DNA from: Rhodococcus yunnanensis NBRC 103083
GTDB lineage: Bacteria > Actinomycetota > Actinomycetes > Mycobacteriales > Mycobacteriaceae
Reading direction: 5' to 3'
Length of the DNA stretch: 64,000 nt
Assembly (NCBI RefSeq): GCF_001895005.1
Contig: NZ_BCXH01000002.1
Location: forward strand, 186,001-250,000
Shown here: piece after piece, positions 7,817-16,559 of the stretch
Numbering within the stretch: the first letter of the stretch is position 1
Layout: each line of letters opens with the position of its first letter
Position numbers and translations under genes: made by a program
The notes under the pieces: generated by a model
What the model was told of the DNA's origin: nothing
Seen by the model: the letters and a program-made list of their open reading frames with translations, nothing else
Databases searched by the model: none

Positions 7817-9097
7817 TCACTCCTTCGTCAGTAGTTGTCGGGGGTAGTCGGTGAATGTCTCCACGCCGCTGTCGGTCACGCGAACGGCCTCGGACACCTC
7901 GTATCCGTAGTCGTCCATCCACATTCCGCCGATGATGTGGAAGGTCATGTTCTCGGCCAGCACGGTGTCGTCGTCGGTCCTGATGCTCACCGTCCGTTCG
8001 CCCCAGTCCGGGGCGTACGCGATTCCGATCGAGTATCCGATTCGAGAGGGCTTGTGCAAGCCGTGTTTCGCCAGTCCGACGTCGAAGATCTGGGCGAGTT
8101 CGGTGGTGGTGACGCCGGGGCGGACCGCGTCGAGCACGCCGTTCAGTGCCTCGGTGGTCGATTGCGCCAGGTAGTCGAGTCGGCGACTCGGTGTCCCGAG
8201 CACGATGGTCCGCGCCATGGGGACGTGGTACCGACGGAACACACCCGCCAATTCGACGACGGTGGTCTCCCCCGCGATGAACACCTGATCGGACCAAGTG
8301 AGGTGTGGTGTGTCGGCACCTGCGCCGGTCGGCAGCATCGGCACGATCGCGGGGTGGTCGCCGCCGAAATCCTCGGTCCCTCTGACCTGGGCGTTCATGA
8401 TCGCCGCGGCAGCGTCGCACTGGCGACCACCGACGACGACGGCCTCGAACGCCGCAGCCATGGCCGAGTCGCACACCCGCGCGGCCCCTCGCATCAGATC
8501 GATCTCGGCGGGTGACTTGACCACACGCACCCAGTTGATCAGCTCGTACGAGTCGGTGAAATCGTACTCCGGCAGCGACTTGACGAGGGCTTCGAATGCC
8601 TTGGGACTGAAGTAGTACGAATCCATCTCGAGCCCCACCTGGCCGTGCGAGAAGTTGTTGACCTCGCCCAGTTCACGAAGCTTCTGCGCAACCCACACGA
8701 AGGGATGTGTGTCCTTGCGTTGCACGAATGTCTCGGGATAGCCGAACGTCTGCTCCTGTGGCAGCCAGGAGGTCCTGAATGCTCCGTTGGCATCCATTTC
8801 TCGCGCGAAGAAGTACAGGTCGCCCTCGATCGGCACGTACAGCATCTGCGGCGTGTAGAACGACAGGGCGTTGTACCCGAGGAGGTAGTAGAGATTCGAC
8901 GGGTCGGTCACGATGAGTGCCGTCAGGTTCTGCGCGGCCATTCGTGCCCGTACCGCGGCGAGCCGCGTGGAGTACTCGTTGTCGGTGAACGTGATGGGCG
9001 TGCTGTTGGGCAGGTCGACGTATTCGGCAAGACCCGGTGCGTGATTCGGCCCGACCGCGCTGGTGATGTCGGCGGTGAGCGCGACGTTCTCGTTCAC
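7817..9097 (-). CDS. doeA: M24-family ectoine hydrolase-like protein (DoeA/EutD type)
   Basis: The protein has the creatinase/prolidase fold: an N-terminal domain with VTDPSNLYYLLGYNALSF and a pita-bread C-terminal domain. Metal ligands of true prolidases are missing; the two aspartates of the usual DxG...DxTRT block read ELAG and VPMART. Segments such as GGDHPAIVPMLPTGA, HLTWSDQ, RYHVPMART and YAPDWGERT look like DoeA/EutD, which open the ectoine ring to N-acetyl-diaminobutyrate; this is recall, not a search. I start at GTG 9097 (AGAGGGGG six bases upstream), giving 426 residues; GTG 9130 is also open. It is first gene of an operon with a predicted operator about 55 bases upstream. Confidence 0.8.
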   Translation of the reverse strand: MNENVALTADITSAVGPNHAPGLAEYVDLPNSTPITFTDNEYSTRLAAVRARMAAQNLTALIVTDPSNLYYLLGYNALSFYTPQMLYVPIEGDLYFFAREMDANGAFRTSWLPQEQTFGYPETFVQRKDTHPFVWVAQKLRELGEVNNFSHGQVGLEMDSYYFSPKAFEALVKSLPEYDFTDSYELINWVRVVKSPAEIDLMRGAARVCDSAMAAAFEAVVVGGRQCDAAAAIMNAQVRGTEDFGGDHPAIVPMLPTGAGADTPHLTWSDQVFIAGETTVVELAGVFRRYHVPMARTIVLGTPSRRLDYLAQSTTEALNGVLDAVRPGVTTTELAQIFDVGLAKHGLHKPSRIGYSIGIAYAPDWGERTVSIRTDDDTVLAENMTFHIIGGMWMDDYGYEVSEAVRVTDSGVETFTDYPRQLLTKE

Positions 9098-9150
9098 TGG
9101 TACCCCCTCTCGAGGCATCGCGGGAGGCACCTGACCAGCCCGTGTGCGTT

Positions 9151-9169
9151 TTGCAGATTGTTGACAATC
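9151..9169. promoter_or_regulatory. Predicted GntR operator upstream of the M24 operon
   Basis: The 19 bases TTGCAGATTGTTGACAATC contain the inverted repeat GATTGT-TG-ACAATC. The same 19 bases occur on the minus strand at 15652-15670, upstream of the class III aminotransferase operon. The site is between the GntR regulator gene (ending at 9257) and the M24 gene it presumably controls. The TTGT-N2-ACAA core fits operators of FCD-type GntR proteins. Confidence 0.75.
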
Positions 9170-9256
9170 AGGCTAAACGCAGGAAGGCAGTTGCCGCAAG
9201 GAATCTCGTGTTACTTCTTCGTTGCGTATGTGCTTCGCACGGATGCGAAGCAACCC

Positions 9257-9967
9257 TCACGACGGCGCGGCGAGAACGGCGTCGTCTGCTTCGTTCCGCA
9301 TCGCCTGCGTCAGATCGTGGACCGCGGTGTCCATGTGCTCGTGGACACCGGCCTCGAGCGCGGACCAATCGGAGCCCAGGAGCAGATCCACCAGCAACCG
9401 ATGCTCCTCGACCAACGCCTCGGGGCGGTAGTACGCAGTTTCCAGGTTCGCCATGCAGATACGAGCCTCAGCAGCAAGCGTGGCGTACATCCGCGACATC
9501 CGGCTGTTCGACGTCGCAGCGACCATGGCGGTATGGAAGGCGAGATCGCGTTCGGCGAGCCCGAGCCAGTCGGCCCGGTCGATGAACGGTTGCATCTGAT
9601 CGACGATCGCCGACAGCTCCGCCGCAGTCGCGGTCAACACCGCCGAATCACCGTGGACGAGCGTCCATGCCGCGCCGACCTCTATGGCCGCGCGCGACTG
9701 GTATATCTCGGCGACGTCGCCGACGCTCAGTTCCACCACGAAGACCCCACGATTGCGGTAACTGACCAGCAATCCCTCCTGGTTGAGCCGCTGCAGTGCC
9801 TCGCGAACCGGTCCTCGTGAGATCTCCAGCTCGGCAGCGACATTCGCCTCGTTGATCTGCTCGCCCGGCGCGTAGGAACCGTCGATGATGCGGTCGCGAA
9901 TCTGATCCGCGATCACCATCGATGTGTTTCTCGCATTGATCGGCGTCAGTCTTCGGGAACCAGCCAT
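9257..9967 (-). CDS. GntR family transcriptional regulator, FCD (FadR-like) subfamily
   Basis: The 236-residue product has a winged helix at about residues 15-80 (IADQIRDRIIDGSYAPGEQINEANVAAELEIS, split here by function: helix-turn-helix ending in SRGPVREAL) and an all-helical FCD effector domain after it. FCD regulators usually sense small carboxylates or amino acids. The ATG start has CAGGAGG eight bases upstream. It is the last gene of the aminotransferase/oxidoreductase/dehydrogenase operon and lies directly before the M24 operon. Both operons have the same inverted repeat upstream, so local control by this protein is the simplest model. Confidence 0.92.
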   Translation of the reverse strand: MAGSRRLTPINARNTSMVIADQIRDRIIDGSYAPGEQINEANVAAELEISRGPVREALQRLNQEGLLVSYRNRGVFVVELSVGDVAEIYQSRAAIEVGAAWTLVHGDSAVLTATAAELSAIVDQMQPFIDRADWLGLAERDLAFHTAMVAATSNSRMSRMYATLAAEARICMANLETAYYRPEALVEEHRLLVDLLLGSDWSALEAGVHEHMDTAVHDLTQAMRNEADDAVLAAPS

Positions 9968-9999
9968 TGTTCTTCCTCCTGCTACGACCGGGCGACGTG

Positions 10000-11463
10000 C
10001 TACGACCGGGGAACTGCGAAGTATTTGTATTCGAGGAACTCGTCGATGCCAACTTTTCCGCCCTCACGGCCAAGACCGGACTGCTTGACACCTCCGAACG
10101 GCGCAGCCGGGTTGGACACCAGACCGGTGTTGAGCCCGACCATGCCGACCTCCAACCGCTCCCCCATCCGCAGCGCACGATCGATGTCCTGGGTGAACAC
10201 GTATCCCACCAGACCCCACTCGGTGTCGTTGGCCAGTGCGATCACCTCGTCCTCGGTGTCGAACGGGATCACCGCGGCCACCGGTCCGAAGATCTCGGTG
10301 GACATCAGATCGGACGCCGGATCGACGCCGTCGAGTACCGTTGGCGGATAGAAGTATCCGGGCCCCGGCGCCTCGGTACCACCCACCACCGCGCGGGCAC
10401 CCCTGAGCAGCGCGTCGTCGACGAGTCGCTGCACCTTGGCGCGCCCTTCCCCGTCGATGAGCGGACCTACTTCCACTCCGTCGCCGTCACCGGCACCGAC
10501 CTTCAGCGATCCCATTCGCGCTGCGAGCCTATCGGCGAACTCATCCGCCACACTGCGATGTACGAAGAATCGGTTGGCCGCCGTGCATGCCTCACCCATG
10601 TTGCGCATCTTGGCGACCATCGCACCGTCGACCGCGCGATCGACGTCGGCGTCCTCGGCAACGATGAACGGAGCATTCCCACCCAGTTCCATCGACGTCC
10701 GCATGACCGTCGGTGCAGCCTGCGCGAGCAGAATCTTGCCGACCTCGGTCGATCCGGTGAAGCTGATCTTGCGCGCCGAGCCGCTCGCCATCCACGAGCC
10801 GACGACCTCGGCGGCGTTCGTGGTGGGAACGACGTTGACGACGCCATCCGGTACTCCTGCTTCGACGAGAATGTCGGCCAGAGCGAGCGCGGTGAGCGGA
10901 GTCTGCTCGGCCGGCTTGAAGACGACGGTGCATCCCGCAGCCAACGCCGGCCCGATCTTGCGTGTGCCCATGGCGAGCGGAAAATTCCACGGCGTCACCA
11001 GGATGCAGGGGCCGACAGGAGCGCGGGTGACGATGATCCGATTCTTGCCATCGCCGGTGAGGGTGTGATCGCCCGAGATCCGCACGGCCTCTTCGGAGAA
11101 CCACCGGAAGAACTCGGCACCGTATGCGACTTCACCGCGCGCATCGGCCAGCGGCTTACCCATTTCCGCGGTGATGATCGAGGCGAGCTCCTCGGTGCGC
11201 TCGATGATCAACTCGAAAGCGCGTCGCAGGATCACACTGCGCTCACGAGGGGCGGTCTGTGCCCACGAGTCCTGTGCCGACGCCGCTGCGGCCATCGCGG
11301 CCCGCGCATCGGCGACGTCGCCGTCCTCGACCGTGGCGATGACCTCGCCGGTGGCCGGATCGAGCACGTCGAACGTCTTCCCACTGTTCGATGCGCGCCA
11401 CGCGCCGCCGATGAAGAGTCCTGTCGGTGTGTCGAGACCGGTACGAGTCAATGATGTCGTCAC
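10000..11463 (-). CDS. Aldehyde dehydrogenase, succinate-semialdehyde dehydrogenase-like
   Basis: This 487-residue NAD(P)-dependent enzyme oxidises a (semi)aldehyde to the acid. The catalytic pair is Glu259 in MELGGNAPF and Cys293 in GEACTAANRF, and the cofactor motif FTGSTEVGK is present. Overall it resembles GabD. The start is GTG, overlapping the upstream stop as GTGA, so translation is probably coupled. In ectoine breakdown the equivalent step would convert aspartate semialdehyde to aspartate; GABA/succinate semialdehyde metabolism is an equally valid reading by sequence alone. The class III aminotransferase two genes upstream would supply the aldehyde. Confidence 0.9.
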   Translation of the reverse strand: MTTSLTRTGLDTPTGLFIGGAWRASNSGKTFDVLDPATGEVIATVEDGDVADARAAMAAAASAQDSWAQTAPRERSVILRRAFELIIERTEELASIITAEMGKPLADARGEVAYGAEFFRWFSEEAVRISGDHTLTGDGKNRIIVTRAPVGPCILVTPWNFPLAMGTRKIGPALAAGCTVVFKPAEQTPLTALALADILVEAGVPDGVVNVVPTTNAAEVVGSWMASGSARKISFTGSTEVGKILLAQAAPTVMRTSMELGGNAPFIVAEDADVDRAVDGAMVAKMRNMGEACTAANRFFVHRSVADEFADRLAARMGSLKVGAGDGDGVEVGPLIDGEGRAKVQRLVDDALLRGARAVVGGTEAPGPGYFYPPTVLDGVDPASDLMSTEIFGPVAAVIPFDTEDEVIALANDTEWGLVGYVFTQDIDRALRMGERLEVGMVGLNTGLVSNPAAPFGGVKQSGLGREGGKVGIDEFLEYKYFAVPRS

Positions 11464-14363
11464 GAGTGTTCATCCCTCCTGTGTGGTCGTGGATCGAGAA
11501 TGTGCGCCAGATGCGTCGACGCACCGGAGCTGTGATCGCCGGTCAGCTGACGCACCTGCATGTGGCAGCTGAAGCCGTCGGTGAGAATCCGGCGATCGGA
11601 ACCTGCGCGTCGAATCGCCGGAGCGAGTGCCTGTTCCGCGACCTTCATGCTCATCTCGTAATGTTCGGGCTCGAATCCGAAATTACCTGCGACACCGCAA
11701 CATCCGGTCGCCTCGTCGACAGACGAGATCCCCACCGCGGACAGCGCCTTGCGTTGGGTCGCCTCGCCGAAGACGGCATACTCGTGGCAGTGCGTCTGGA
11801 CTGTCACCGCATCCGGGACGGTGGCCGACGGCGTCCAGCCGGTAGCAGCCTGATCGACGACGGCTCCTGCGAAGGACTGCACTCTCGCAGCGACCCGCCG
11901 CGCCGCATCGGTGTTCACCAACTCCGGCAGATCTTTACGCAGTGCTGCAGCGCAACTCGGCTCGGTGACGACGATCGGCCGGTCGCTACCGTCGTCGAGT
12001 GCAGCAGCGGTCCGGGCGAGTTGTTTCCTCGCCGCGGTGAGTTGTCCGGTCGAGATCCACGTGAGTCCACAGCAGAGGTCGGTACGACATTCGGTCGTCC
12101 GGTCGGCGTCCTCGAATACCCGAACCGCTGCCCCGACGACCTCGGGCCGGAAGCCCTTGGTGAACGAGTCCACGAACAGCACGACATCACCGCCGGGAAC
12201 GGATCCCGCTGTCTGAGCGCGCAACTCCTTCCGTGCTGCGAATCTCGGAAGCGCGCGCTCGGTCGTCAGACCACCCAGCTTCGCGGCGAGTTTCCCGGTC
12301 CGGGGCGTCAGCATCCGATCGAGCACGGGCGCCAGCAGCGAGGTGACCTTCAGCCAGCGGGGCAACCACCCGAGTGAGTAGTGCGCGAGCGGACGACGCT
12401 TCCCGGCGTAGTGATGATCGAGAAACTCGGACTTGTAGGTGGCCATGTCGACCCCGACCGGGCAATCGGACGAACAGGCCTTGCACGACAGACAGAGATC
12501 GAGCGATTCCTTCACGTCCTCCGACGCCCATCCCGCTGCCACCGTCGCCGAGCTACGCACCATCTCCTGCAGCACACGAGCGCGGCCACGCGTCGAATCT
12601 TTCTCGTCGCCGGTGGCTCGGAAGCTCGGGCACATGACTCCGCCCGACGACGATCGGCAGCGCCCGACTCCGACGCATGCCTGGGTCGCGTGGACGAAAG
12701 GATCGAGTGCGGTGGCCGTGCCGATCTGGTGGAGTTCGAACGTCGTCTTCCACTCACGGTCCGGAACACCGTGCAGCGCAAGATCCTTCATCATCGGAGC
12801 TGGATCGGTGATGCTTCCCGGATTGAGCAGTCCCGCAGGATCCCAGATTCCTTTGAACCGAGCGAACGCGTCGAGCATCACTGCCGAATACATCACCGGG
12901 AGCAGTTCGGATCTCGCCCTACCGTCGCCGTGTTCACCGGACAGCGAGCCGCCGTGCCGGACGACCAGGGCTGCCGCGTCATGCAGGAATGCCTGCATGA
13001 TCCGGCGGCCGCTCTCGCTCCGCTGATCGAACGTGATGCGTACGTGCATGCACCCGGCACCGAAGTGGCCGTACATGACACCGGTGAGCGCATGCGCAGC
13101 GAGTAGATCACGAAACTCGGCCAGATACGCTGCCAGATTCTCGGGTGCAACTGCCGAATCCTCCCACCCCGGCCAGGATTCGCCGCCTCCCGCCAGACGA
13201 GCCGACAGCCCGGCTCCGTCCTCGCGGACTCGCCACAGGGACTTCCTCTCGGACGGATCGGCGACGACCCGGCCGTCTTTCAATCGACCCCGTTCCTTCA
13301 ATCGCGCGAGAAGTCGTTCGGCTCTGACGGCGACCTCTTCGGGATCGTCGCCGTCGAGATCGACATACAGCCACGCATTTCCCGCCGGCAGCCCGCGCAC
13401 GGAATCCGCGCCGCGGCGGAACTGCATCGTCTCGACGATCTTCTCGTCGATCCCCTCGATCGCGGCGGGCGAGAACTCCAGGATCGTCATGACGTCCTCG
13501 GCTGCTTCGACGACGTCGGAATACCCGAGACTCAGCAACAGCGCAGCCGACGGAACCGGAACGAGAGCGACGGTCGCAGCCACCACGACTGCGCAGGTCC
13601 CCTCACTGCCGACAAGAGCACGTGCGACGTCGAACCCGTTCTCCGGCAACAACGTCGACAGATGAAAACCCGAGACCTGTCGCGGGATCCGCCCCAGCTC
13701 CAGCCGGAACTCCGCAAGATTGTGTGCGACGAGCCGTTCCAGTTCGGCGGTGATCCGTGCCGCAGCAGCTACTGCGTCCGCGTCGGCGGCATTCACCGCG
13801 TGCAATCCGGAACGGGTTGCACGCAGCAGCATTCCGTCCGCGGTCACCACATCCAACGCGATCGTGTGATCGGCGGTCCGCCCGTAACGAACCGAGTGAT
13901 TACCACATGCGTCGTTACCCACCGCTCCGCCGACCGTCGCACGCGATTTGCTCGACGGATCGGGCGCATACGTCAGTGCGCCGTCGGTGGCTGCCGCGAC
14001 CGCGGACGCGAGTTCCGAGATGACGATGCCCGGTTCGACCACCGCCGATTCGGCATCCCGATCGACGGAGATCACACGGTTCATGTACCGCGAGAAGTCG
14101 AGAACGACGCCGTTGCCGATCGCGTTGCCCGCCATGGACGTCCCGCCGCCCCTGCTCACGACCGGGGTGCCGTGAGCAGCGCAGACACGGACGACACGGC
14201 ACACTTCTTCGGCGCTGCGCGGAAACACCACAGCCACAGGCGGAACACGGTAGTTCGATGCGTCGTAGGAGTATTCCGCGAGCCTCCTGGCCCCGAAATC
14301 GACCTCGATTCCGGCACCCCGCAATGCGCCGAGGACGGACTCATCGCTGTCGACGAGCGTCAC
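11460..14363 (-). CDS. FAD-binding and (Fe-S)-binding oxidoreductase, D-2-hydroxyacid (D-lactate) dehydrogenase-like
   Basis: This large two-part flavoprotein has 967 residues. The N-terminal FAD-binding part contains PVVSRGGGTSMAGNA and the GNDACGNHS segment, followed by an FAD-oxidase C-terminal domain. A ferredoxin-like cluster region at roughly residues 560-660 includes CVGVGRC and CLSCKACSSDCPVGVDM. The C-terminus has two Cys-rich blocks (DLCCGLTW and ATGCCGVAGNFG) typical of GlpC/heterodisulfide-reductase-type subunits. The family oxidises D-2-hydroxyacids and passes electrons to carriers. Its start is a GTG overlapping the aminotransferase stop (GTGA). Its place in an amino-acid-derivative operon suggests a 2-hydroxyacid intermediate, which is not part of known ectoine routes. 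Confidence 0.9.
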   Translation of the reverse strand: MTLVDSDESVLGALRGAGIEVDFGARRLAEYSYDASNYRVPPVAVVFPRSAEEVCRVVRVCAAHGTPVVSRGGGTSMAGNAIGNGVVLDFSRYMNRVISVDRDAESAVVEPGIVISELASAVAAATDGALTYAPDPSSKSRATVGGAVGNDACGNHSVRYGRTADHTIALDVVTADGMLLRATRSGLHAVNAADADAVAAAARITAELERLVAHNLAEFRLELGRIPRQVSGFHLSTLLPENGFDVARALVGSEGTCAVVVAATVALVPVPSAALLLSLGYSDVVEAAEDVMTILEFSPAAIEGIDEKIVETMQFRRGADSVRGLPAGNAWLYVDLDGDDPEEVAVRAERLLARLKERGRLKDGRVVADPSERKSLWRVREDGAGLSARLAGGGESWPGWEDSAVAPENLAAYLAEFRDLLAAHALTGVMYGHFGAGCMHVRITFDQRSESGRRIMQAFLHDAAALVVRHGGSLSGEHGDGRARSELLPVMYSAVMLDAFARFKGIWDPAGLLNPGSITDPAPMMKDLALHGVPDREWKTTFELHQIGTATALDPFVHATQACVGVGRCRSSSGGVMCPSFRATGDEKDSTRGRARVLQEMVRSSATVAAGWASEDVKESLDLCLSCKACSSDCPVGVDMATYKSEFLDHHYAGKRRPLAHYSLGWLPRWLKVTSLLAPVLDRMLTPRTGKLAAKLGGLTTERALPRFAARKELRAQTAGSVPGGDVVLFVDSFTKGFRPEVVGAAVRVFEDADRTTECRTDLCCGLTWISTGQLTAARKQLARTAAALDDGSDRPIVVTEPSCAAALRKDLPELVNTDAARRVAARVQSFAGAVVDQAATGWTPSATVPDAVTVQTHCHEYAVFGEATQRKALSAVGISSVDEATGCCGVAGNFGFEPEHYEMSMKVAEQALAPAIRRAGSDRRILTDGFSCHMQVRQLTGDHSSGASTHLAHILDPRPHRRDEHS

Positions 14364-15625
14364 AGCGCCCGCTTCAATGTCCGCGCGATCGCGTCGAGGC
14401 CCTGGGCGACCTCGTCGTCGGTCACCACCAACGCAGGAATGACACGTACGACGTTGCCGAGGGCGCCACAGGTGAGCAACAGCAGCCCCTCGGAAATCGC
14501 GGTCTGCTGAACGCGAGTCGCCGCGGCCGCGTCGGGCTTGCCGTTGTAGTCGACGAATTCGAGCGCTTGCATGAGTCCGAGCCCGCGAGCATCACCGATT
14601 CCGGAGTACTGCCCCTTCAGCTCCACCAATCCGTCGAGCAGAACTGCACCCTGCTTGGCTGCGTTCTCCACGAGACCCTCGTCGCGGACCACGTCCAGGG
14701 TCGCGACGGCTGCTGCTGCCGCCACTGCATTTCCGCCGTATGTTCCGCCCTGGGATCCGGGCCATGCCTTGGACATCATCTCGGTCGACGCCGCGATGGC
14801 CGAGATCGGGAATCCCGACGCGAGCCCTTTGGCGGTGATGACGATGTCCGGCTTCGCGGTGGAATGCTCATGGCCCCAGAACTTTCCGGTTCGTCCGACG
14901 CCTGCCTGAACTTCGTCGATGATCAGCACGATGTCGTGCTCATCGGCTCGCTGGCGTAGCCCCTCGAGGAATGCCGGCGGTGTCGGCAGGTATCCGCCGT
15001 CGCCGAGAACCGGTTCGATGATGAAGGCTGCCGTGTCGGCGGGGCTGGAAATGGTCGCCAGCAGATAATCCAGCTCCTGCAACGCGAATGCCACGGCGGT
15101 ATCTTCGTCCCAGCCGTATCGGAAGGCGTAGGGGAACGGCGCGATGTGCACACCGCCCATGATGGGCGAGAAGCCGGAGCGGAATTTGGTACCGGCAGTG
15201 GTCAGCGATGCCGCCGCGACGGTACGTCCGTGGAATCCACCGTGGAAGGCAATGATGTTCGGACGGCCGGTTGCCATGCGTGCCAGTCGAATCGAGGCCT
15301 CGACGGCCTCGGATCCGGAGTTGGCGTAGAACACACTGTCGAGTCCGGCAGGAAGGAAATCGCCGAGTTTGTCGGTCAGTTCGAGGAGCGGTGTGTGCAT
15401 GACGGTCGTGTACTGGGCGTGGATGATCTTGCCGACCTGCTCGCGGGCCGCCTCGACCACGCGGGGATGGCAATGTCCGGTACTGGTGACACCGATGCCC
15501 GTCGTGAAGTCCAGGTAGCGATTCCCATCGGTCCCGTAAATCCAACTGCCGACCGCGTGGTCGACGACAACCGGAGTGGCTTGCTTGAGTGCAGGGCTGA
15601 GGTGAGTGCGGGTCGGCGCTGTCAT
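14360..15625 (-). CDS. Class III PLP aminotransferase (4-aminobutyrate/diaminobutyrate aminotransferase-like)
   Basis: This omega-amino-group transaminase has 421 residues. The PLP lysine lies in DIVITAKGLASGFPISA, the cofactor Asp in LIIDEVQAGVGRTG, and the phosphate-binding segment in YANSGSEAVEAS. The frame is open up to 15823, but that extension would overlap the divergent kinase gene; ATG 15625 (MTAPTRTHLSP) is the natural start. It heads the operon that continues with the FAD/Fe-S protein, the semialdehyde dehydrogenase and the GntR regulator. In ectoine breakdown it would deaminate diaminobutyrate; GABA aminotransferase is the alternative. Confidence 0.88.
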   Translation of the reverse strand: MTAPTRTHLSPALKQATPVVVDHAVGSWIYGTDGNRYLDFTTGIGVTSTGHCHPRVVEAAREQVGKIIHAQYTTVMHTPLLELTDKLGDFLPAGLDSVFYANSGSEAVEASIRLARMATGRPNIIAFHGGFHGRTVAAASLTTAGTKFRSGFSPIMGGVHIAPFPYAFRYGWDEDTAVAFALQELDYLLATISSPADTAAFIIEPVLGDGGYLPTPPAFLEGLRQRADEHDIVLIIDEVQAGVGRTGKFWGHEHSTAKPDIVITAKGLASGFPISAIAASTEMMSKAWPGSQGGTYGGNAVAAAAAVATLDVVRDEGLVENAAKQGAVLLDGLVELKGQYSGIGDARGLGLMQALEFVDYNGKPDAAAATRVQQTAISEGLLLLTCGALGNVVRVIPALVVTDDEVAQGLDAIARTLKRAL

Positions 15626-15646
15626 GAGCTCATCGTCGTACAGCGT

Positions 15647-15670
15647 TTGCAGATTGTCAACAATCTGCAA
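15647..15670. promoter_or_regulatory. Predicted GntR operator between the aminotransferase operon and the kinase gene
   Basis: A perfect inverted repeat has 11-base arms (TTGCAGATTGT and ACAATCTGCAA) separated by CA. It is 21 bases upstream of the aminotransferase ATG and 28 bases before the kinase ATG, so one bound dimer could affect both directions. Its minus-strand sequence repeats the 19-base site at 9151-9169 exactly. Confidence 0.8.
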
Positions 15671-15698
15671 ATACTGAAACTCGCATAGGGTCAGGGTC

Positions 15699-16559
15699 AT
15701 GGGATCGACGCGCGTCACTGTTCTGGGCAGCATCAACATGGATCTGACGGCACTGACCGACCGGCTGCCTGTACCCGGCGAGACAGTCGTCGGCTCGTCG
15801 TTCGTCACCACGCAGGGCGGCAAGGGCGCGAATCAGGCGATCGCCGCCGTGCGGTCCGGGTCGGTCACCGTGTTCCTCGGTGCAGTGGGTGACGACGCCT
15901 TCGCGACCGAACTCGTCGACACCCTGGTCGACGCTTCCGTTGATGTGACGTCGCTGCGTCGAACAGAAGGGCCGAGCGGAGTCGCCGTCATCACCGTCGA
16001 TGCGCGCGGCGAGAATTCGATCGTCGTCGTGGCAGGCGCGAACGGCGCTGTCACCGATCCAACCGACAAGGAACTCGACGCGATTGCCTGCGCCGATATT
16101 CTGCTGTGCCAGTTGGAGATTCCGATCGCGACCGTCGTGACCGGTGCGCAGCACGCCAGAGCCAACGGCACGCTCGTGGTGCTCAACCCGTCTCCAGTGC
16201 AGGAACTCCCCGATGCCCTCGTCGAGGCGGTCGACATCCTGGTCGTCAACGAGGCCGAGGCCGCGTCGCTCGGAGCCCAGGTACTGGCACGGATAGAACA
16301 CGTGATCACAACACGCGGCGCGGACGGTGCACGATATGTCGGTCCCACCTCGAGCTTCGACGCCCCGGCACCGAGTGTGCACGCAATCGACACCACCGGC
16401 GCCGGGGACGCGTTCACCGGGGCGCTGGCGGCGGAGTGGCACCGCGGGCCCGAGCATGCCGTCCGATGGGCATGCGCAGCAGGCGCGTTCGCCGCTACTC
16501 GGCGCGGCGCGGGTGCGTCGTCGGGTACGCGCGAGCAGATCGATACGGTGAACCGATGA
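15699..16559 (+). CDS. PfkB-family sugar kinase, ribokinase-like
   Basis: The 286-residue product has both PfkB signatures: the N-terminal GKGANQAIAAVRSG block with LGSINMDL before it, and the C-terminal DTTGAGDAFTGAL containing the catalytic Asp and anion hole. Ribokinase phosphorylates ribose at O5; related kinases use other sugars or nucleosides. The start is ATG. It overlaps the LysR-type gene by four bases (ATGA) and diverges from the class III aminotransferase operon. Its link to the ectoine-like cluster is only the shared intergenic operator. Confidence 0.9.
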   Translation: MGSTRVTVLGSINMDLTALTDRLPVPGETVVGSSFVTTQGGKGANQAIAAVRSGSVTVFLGAVGDDAFATELVDTLVDASVDVTSLRRTEGPSGVAVITVDARGENSIVVVAGANGAVTDPTDKELDAIACADILLCQLEIPIATVVTGAQHARANGTLVVLNPSPVQELPDALVEAVDILVVNEAEAASLGAQVLARIEHVITTRGADGARYVGPTSSFDAPAPSVHAIDTTGAGDAFTGALAAEWHRGPEHAVRWACAAGAFAATRRGAGASSGTREQIDTVNR

